Below are positions 57,886 to 64,000 of a stretch of DNA of 64,000 bases, piece after piece. The notes below the pieces were generated by a model, which saw nothing but the letters and a program-made list of their open reading frames with translations, ran no database searches and was not told where the DNA came from. The translations under genes were made by a program, and so were the position numbers. Each line of letters starts with the position of its first letter. The first letter of the stretch is position 1. This DNA comes from Patella vulgata (lineage: Eukaryota; Mollusca; Gastropoda; Patellidae), in the NCBI RefSeq assembly GCF_932274485.2, contig NC_065882.2, forward strand, positions 38,224,593-38,288,592, in the 5' to 3' direction.

Positions 57886-59786
57886 CTAGAACTGCGAAGC
57901 AGTAATGACGGGTTTCACCGGTGCCACGTTACCCTTGAACTTATGTCACTTACGGTACCAATGAAACCGTTAAACAGGTTTCCACATAAGCATTGCACAC
58001 ATGAAATAAACAACCAAATCCAGCAATCAATTCATTTGCTACATGTCAGTGATCCTGTCAAAATTACATTACTTCCGGTGATAATGAAAATGTTAAATTG
58101 GCTTATGAAATCAGAAATAGCATCATCACATGGTGAAAATTTTATGTAAATCCTATAATAATTGCCACCTTTATAGACCAAAAACCTTGAAAAATGACTT
58201 GTAGAAAATCGCCTATTTCTCTGCAACCGTACAAGTTAGAAACCATTTTGAGGTATCTGTATGATCGAATGAGTTTATTCTATTTGTTGATTGGAATCAA
58301 ATATCATAATTTAAAAAACATTACAAATCTGATTCATTTGAATAAAATATCTGTTTTGAAGGCTAAAAATACAGTTTTTGCCAAAATGACGTTACTCCCG
58401 GTGATAATGAAAATCTTATATTACTTGTATGAAATCGTAAATGGCATTATGTATCACACAGTGAAAATTTCATGAAAATCGAATAATAATTGACACTTTT
58501 ATTGACAAAAAACCTTAAAAAGTGACCTGTTGAAAATTGCCTATTTCTCCGCAACTGAACAAGTTAGAAACCATTTTGTGATATCTATATGATCGTAAGG
58601 GTTCATTGTATTAGTTGATTTGAATCAAATATCAAAATTTTAAACAAATAACAAATATGACTCATTTGAATAAATTACTGGTTTCGAAGGCTATAAATAC
58701 AATTTTTGCCCAAATTACGTCATTTCCGGTGATATTGAAAATGTTAAATTGGTTTGACCTAGTTAAAATTGACATTACACATCAAATGGTGTCACTTTTA
58801 TGAAAATCGAATAATAATTGACTCTTTTACAGGCAAAGTAGCGTAAAAAGTGACTCATGCATAATTGCCCATTTCTCGGCAACTGCGCATATTACAAATT
58901 AATTTTCACATACATTCTCTCCGTATAGATTATTGCTACGAGTTTATGAAAGTTACGAAGTAATATTTTAAAATATGAAAACGCTGGATGGGTTGTAAAT
59001 AGCTTAATTTTACACCTTTTTTCACCTTTTAATCGAAATAGCCCGAAAACGGAATCGAAATTAAAAAAACTGGTCCCAACATTTTGCGCGCCTTTAAAGG
59101 GCGCACAATTTCAGTTATACCAGATTTGAAAAAAATAATATTTGCTTTCGAAAAATGGTACCTAACTGTCAAAATTGTAGTTTTTTTGTCAATTTACGCC
59201 ACTTCCGGTGCCGACAGATAACACTATTGGTAACAAAAAAAATGACAATTGAGACAACGGACATATGAACTTTGTTTTATACAAATCGAACAATAAATAA
59301 TTAATCTAGGACTGAAAAACTGAATTAGCCAATGGGGGCCAAGGAAAATTACCGAGACAAAAAAATTTCACATTTTTGCCCAAGTCAGAGGACTCGTTAT
59401 ATTTGTGTAAAACACGACTAAAAAATATTCATAAATAAAAAAGTTTTTTGTAAAAATTTAAATTTTCTAAATTTAGCGCCTAATATCTGCGAAGATTTGC
59501 CGAAAATCAAAAATCAAAAGTAGCGTAGCTATGTGCCCCGTCTCCGGCTATGCCAAAATGCATCGAAAGTTAAAATCCAATGATTATTGTTAAAATTACT
59601 GCAATATTTCTAAAAACGATAGCTTCGGTGATTTCGGACATTTCGCATTGTCGCAGAACGTTCAAAATAGCTTTATCCTCTAAGTCACACCCACTTTTCC
59701 GATAAAACCGAAGAAATCGTAACGATCCGACAATCAGTTGCTGAGATCTACTCAAAACAAAAGAAGAATAATAATAATAAGAAGAA
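57886..59786. repeat. array unit U1
   Basis: Begins CTAGAACTGCGAAGCAGTAA, containing the hairpin ACTGC-GAA-GCAGT, and ends at CAAAAGAAGAATAATAATAA. Close to identical to U2 and U3. Confidence 0.9.
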
Positions 59787-61695
59787 CTAGAACTGCGAAG
59801 CAGTAATGACGGGTTTCACCGGTGCCACGTTACCCTTGAACTTATGTCACTTCCGGTACCAATGAAACCGTTAAACAGGTTTCCACATAAGCATTGCACA
59901 CATGAAATAAAATGGACGCAGAAACAACCAAATCCAGCAATCAATTCATTTGCTACATGTCAGTGATCCTGTCAAAATTACATTACTTCCGGTGATAATG
60001 AAAATGTTAAATTGGTTTATGAAATCAGAAATAGCATCATCACATGTTGAAAATTTTATGTAAATCCTATAATAATTGCCACCTTTATAGACCAAAAACC
60101 TTGAAAAATGACTTGTAGAAAATCGCCTATTTCTCTGCAACCGTACAAGTTAGAAACCATTTTGAGGTATCTGTATGATCGAATGAGTTCATTCTATTTG
60201 TTGATTGGAATCAAATATCATAATTTTAAAAACATTACAAATCTGATTCATTTGAATAAAATATCTGTTTTGAAGGCTAAAAATACAGTTTTTGCCAAAA
60301 TGACGTTACTTCCGGTGATAATGAAAATCTTAAATTACTTGTATGATATCGTAAATGGCATTATGTATCACACAGTGAAAATTTCATGAAAATCGAATAA
60401 TAATTGACACTTTTATTGACAAAAAAACCTTAAAAAGTGACCTGTTGAAAATTGCCTATTTCTCCGCAACTGAACAAGTTAGAAACCATTTTGTGATATC
60501 TATATGATCGTAAGGGTTCATTGTATTAGTTGATTTGAATCAAATATCAAAATTTTAAACAAATAACAAATATGACTCATTTGAATAAATTACTGGTTTC
60601 GATGGCTATAAATACAATTTTTGCCCAAATTACGTCATTTCCGGTGATATTGAAAATGTTAAATTGGTTTGACCTAGTTAAAATTGACATTACACATCAA
60701 ATGGTGTCACTTTTATGAAAATCGAATAATAATTGACTCTTTTACAGGCAAACTAGCGTAAAAAGTGACTCATGCAAAATTGCCCATTTCTCGGCAACTG
60801 CGCATATTACAAATTAATTTTCACATACATTCTCTCCGTATAGATTATTGCTACGAGTTTATGAAAGTTACGAAGTAATATTTTAAAATATGAAAACGCT
60901 GGATGGGTTGTAAATAGCTTAATTTTACACCTTTTTTCACCTTTTAATCGAAATAGCCCGAAAACGGAATCGAAATTAAAAAAAATGGTCCCAACATTTT
61001 GTGCGCCTTTAAAGGGCGCACAATTTCAGTTATACCAGATTTGAAAAAAATAATATTTGCTTTCGAAAAATGGTACCTAACTGTCAAAATTGTAGTTTTT
61101 TGTCAATTTACGCCACTTCCGGTGCCGACAGATAACACTATTGGTAACAAAAAAAATGACAATTGAGACAACGGGGCATATGAACTTTGTTTTATACAAA
61201 TCGAACAATAAATAATTAATCTAGGACTGAAAAACTGAATTAGCCAATGGGGGCCAAGGAAAATTACCGAGACAAAAAATTTTCACATTTTTGCCCAAGT
61301 CAGAGGACTCGTTATATTTGTGTAAAACACGATTAAAAAATATTCATAAATAAAAAAGTTTTTTGTAAAAATTTAAATTTTCTAAATTTAGCGCCTAATA
61401 TCTGCGAAGATTTGCCGAAAATCAAAAATCAAAAGTAGCGTAGCTATGTGCCCCGTCTCCGGCTATGCCAAAATGCATCGAAAGTTAAAATCCAATGATT
61501 ATTGTTAAAATTACTGCAATATTTCTAAAAACGATAGCTTCGGTGATTTCGGACATTTCGCATTGTCGCAGAACGTTCAAAATAGCTTTATCCTCTAAGT
61601 CACACCCACTTTTCCGATAAAACCGAAGAAATCGTAACGATCCGACAATCAGTTGCTGAGATCTACTCAAAACAAAAGAAGAATAATAATAATAA
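59787..61695. repeat. array unit U2
   Basis: 1909 bp, nearly identical to U1 and U3 throughout, with occasional single-base differences and A-run length changes. Confidence 0.92.
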
Positions 61696-63668
61696 CTAGA
61701 ACTGCGAAGCAGTAATGACGGGTTTCACCGGTGCCACGTTACCCTTGAACTTATGTCACTTCCTGTACCAATGAAACCGTTAAACAGGTTTCCACATAAG
61801 CATTGCACACATGAAATAAAATGGACGCAGAAACAACCAAATCCAGCAATCAATTCATTTGCTACATGTCAGTGATCCTGTCAAAATTACATTACTTCCG
61901 GTGATAATGAAAATGTTAAATTGGTTTATGAAATCAGAAATAGCATCATCACATGGTGAAAATTTTATGTAAATCCTATAATAATTGCCATATTTTATAG
62001 ACCAAAAACCTTGAAAAATGACTTGTAGAAAATCGCCTATTTCTCTGCAACCGTACAAGTTAGAAACCATTTTGAGGTATCTGTATGATCGAATGAGTTC
62101 ATTCTATTTGTTGATTGGAATCAAATATCATAATTTTAAAAACATTACAAATCTGATTCATTTGAATAAAATATCTGTTTTGAAGGCTAAAAATACAGTT
62201 TTTGCCAAAATGACGTTACTTCTGGTGATAATGAAAATCTTAAATTACTTGTATGAAATCGTAAATGGCATTATGTATCACACAGTGAAAATTTCATGAA
62301 AATCGAATAATAATTGACACTTTTATTGACAAAAAACCTTAAAAAGTGACCTGTTGAAAATTGCCTATTTCTCCGCAACTGAACAAGTTAGAAACCATTT
62401 TGTGATATCTATATGATCGTAAGGGTTCATTGTATTAGTTGATTTGAATCAAATATCAAAATTTTAAACAAATAACAAATATGACTCATTTGAATAAATT
62501 ACTGGTTTCGAAGGCTATAAATACAATTTTTGCCCAAATTACGTCATTTCCGGTGATATTGAAAATGTTAAATTGGTTTGACCTAGTTAAAATTGACATT
62601 ACACATCAAATGGTGTCACTTTTATGAAAATCGAATAATAATTGACTCTTTTACAGGCAAACTAGCGTAAAAAGTGACTCATGCAAAATTGCCCATTTCT
62701 CGGCAACTGCGCATATTACAAATTAATTTTCACATACATTCTCTCCGTACAGATTATTGCTACGAGTTTATGAAAGTTACGAAGTAATATTTTAAAATAT
62801 GAAAACGCTGGATGGGTTGTAAATAGCTTAATTTTACACCTTTTTTCACCTTTTAATCGAAATAGCCCGAAAACGGAATCGAAATTAAAAAAAATGGTCC
62901 CAACATTTTGTGCGCCTTTAAAGGGCGCACAATTTCAGTTATACCAGATTTGAAAAAAATAATATTTGCTTTCGAAAAATGGTACCTAACTGTCAAAATT
63001 GTAGTTTTTTGTCAATTTACGCCACTTCCGGTGCCGACAGATAACACTATTGGTAACAAACAAAATGACAATTGAGACAACGGAGCATATGAACTTTGTT
63101 TTATACAAATCGAACAATAAATAATTAATCTAGGACTGAAAAACTGAATTAGCCAATGGGGGCCAAGGAAAATTACCGAAACAAAATTTTTTCACATTTT
63201 TGCCCAAGTCAGATGACTCGTTATATTTGTGTAAAACACGATTAAAGAATATTCATAAATAAAAAAGTTTTTTGTAAAAATTTTAATTTTCTAAATTTAG
63301 CGCCTAATATCTGCGAAGATTTGCCGAAAATCAAAAATCAAAAGTAGCGTAGCTATGTGCCCCGTCTCCGGCTATGCCAAAATGCATCGAAAGTTAAAAT
63401 CCAATGATTATTGTTAAAATTACTGCAATATTTCTAAAAACGATAGCTTCGGTGATTTCGGACATTTTGCATTGTCGCAGAACGTTCAAAATAGCTTTAT
63501 CCTCTAAGTCACACCCACTTTTCCGATAAAACCGAAGAAATCGTAACGATCCGACAATCAGTTGCTGAGATCTACTCAAAACAAAAGAAGAATAATAATA
63601 ATAAGAATAATAATTTTAACAAAAACAATAGTGTTTCACACAAGCTACGCAGTGTGAAACCCTAATAA
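61696..63668. repeat. array unit U3 with ~60 bp extra hairpin-bearing sequence at its end
   Basis: As U2, but before the next CTAG it gains about 60 bp with a perfect 9 bp-stem hairpin (GTTTCACAC at 63633-63641, GTGTGAAAC at 63652-63660, 10-base loop). Confidence 0.9.
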
Positions 63669-64000
63669 CTAGAACTGCGAAGCAGTAATGACGGGTTTCA
63701 CCGGTGCCACGTTACCCTTGAACTTATGTCACTTCCGGTACCAATGAAACCGTTAAACAGGTTTCCACATAAGCATTGCACACATGAAATAAAATGGACG
63801 CAGAAACAACCAAATCCAGCAATCAATTCATTTGCTACATGTCAGTGATCCTGTCAAAATTACATTACTTCCGGTGATAATGAAAATGTTAAATTGGTTT
63901 ATGAAATCAGAAATAGCATCATCACATGGTGAAAATTTTATGTAAATCCTATAATAATTGCCACCTTTATAGACCAAAAACCTTGAAAAATGACTTGTAG
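63669..64000. repeat. array unit U4, cut by the window edge
   Basis: The first 332 bases of another near-identical U unit. The array therefore continues to the right. Confidence 0.92.

Larger units (their letters stand above)
52350..64000. repeat. head-to-tail array of 1.9-2.8 kb units, continues past the window
   Basis: Six unit starts are marked by (AAT)n followed by AACTAGAMCTGC: CTAG at 52385, 55151, 57886, 59787, 61696 and 63669. The first two units (2766 and 2735 bp) form a divergent type V; the next three (1901, 1909 and 1973 bp) are nearly identical type U; the last is cut by the window end. Within U units there are about three ~325 bp sub-repeats around CTTCCGGTGATAATGAAAAT. Short frames of 60-93 codons recur once per unit; they are consequences of repetition. 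Confidence 0.92.

Noticed and set aside
57943-63579. Recurring 61-93 codon frames, one or two per array unit
   Set aside because: Identical by duplication, rich in Lys/Ile/Asn as expected of AT-rich sequence, and lost or altered in the diverged V units.

Overview
The window is eukaryotic and almost entirely made of transposable elements and their debris. No intact multi-domain host gene was found. The mix of families suggests a lophotrochozoan invertebrate, most likely a mollusc: Ty3/gypsy LTR elements, a Penelope-like element with a GIY-YIG domain, CR1/L2-type and I-type LINEs, tRNA-derived SINEs, a Tc1 fragment and a P2X7 C-terminal-domain module. TTAGGG-type short tracts fit but do not prove this. 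The species call is inference from repeat content only.

Layout. 1-6090: a broken Ty3/gypsy element on the minus strand, split by a 1.06 kb non-autonomous repeat (2739-3794) whose second copy lies inverted at 50002-51062. 6369-8655: a Penelope-like retroelement held between two same-orientation copies of a palindromic CCGGAAAAC-rich repeat that carries GGGTTA units at its centre. 8656-10835: gypsy fragments, the last part head-to-head with the rest. 12054-17420: a large foldback element (about 800 bp arms) with a 3.2 kb CR1/L2-type LINE inserted in its outer arm and a minisatellite at its right end; a deleted relative sits at 22605-23140. 19146-20155: a smaller inverted/tandem repeat block. 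20665-21825: a 5'-truncated LINE carrying a SINE with a clear target-site duplication.

24054-24760 (minus) holds the only host-like coding sequence recognised: two exons of a P2X7 C-terminal (zinc-binding ballast) domain with a phase-0 intron and one in-frame stop, probably a pseudogene. 26635-29571 is a 2.9 kb foldback element built of twelve ~222 bp units (four one way, eight the other). 31566-32290 is a triplicated 240 bp unit, each with a nearly perfect 55 bp-arm hairpin and a 72-73 codon open frame.

32941-41409 is a complete-looking Ty3/gypsy element (minus) with ~98% identical LTRs, a 4 bp target duplication and a full-length tRNA-derived SINE inside it. 41530-44366 is a plus-strand LINE interrupted by a Tc1 transposase fragment; 44367-48935 is a minus-strand I-type LINE (ORF1, endonuclease, RT, RNase H). 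52350-64000 is a head-to-tail array of 1.9-2.8 kb units whose ends (short hairpin, CTAG, AT-rich trinucleotide) recall Helitrons; it runs off the window. Overall the region behaves as a nested, repeat-accumulating interval rather than a gene neighbourhood; 'gene cooperation' here is limited to element-internal modules.
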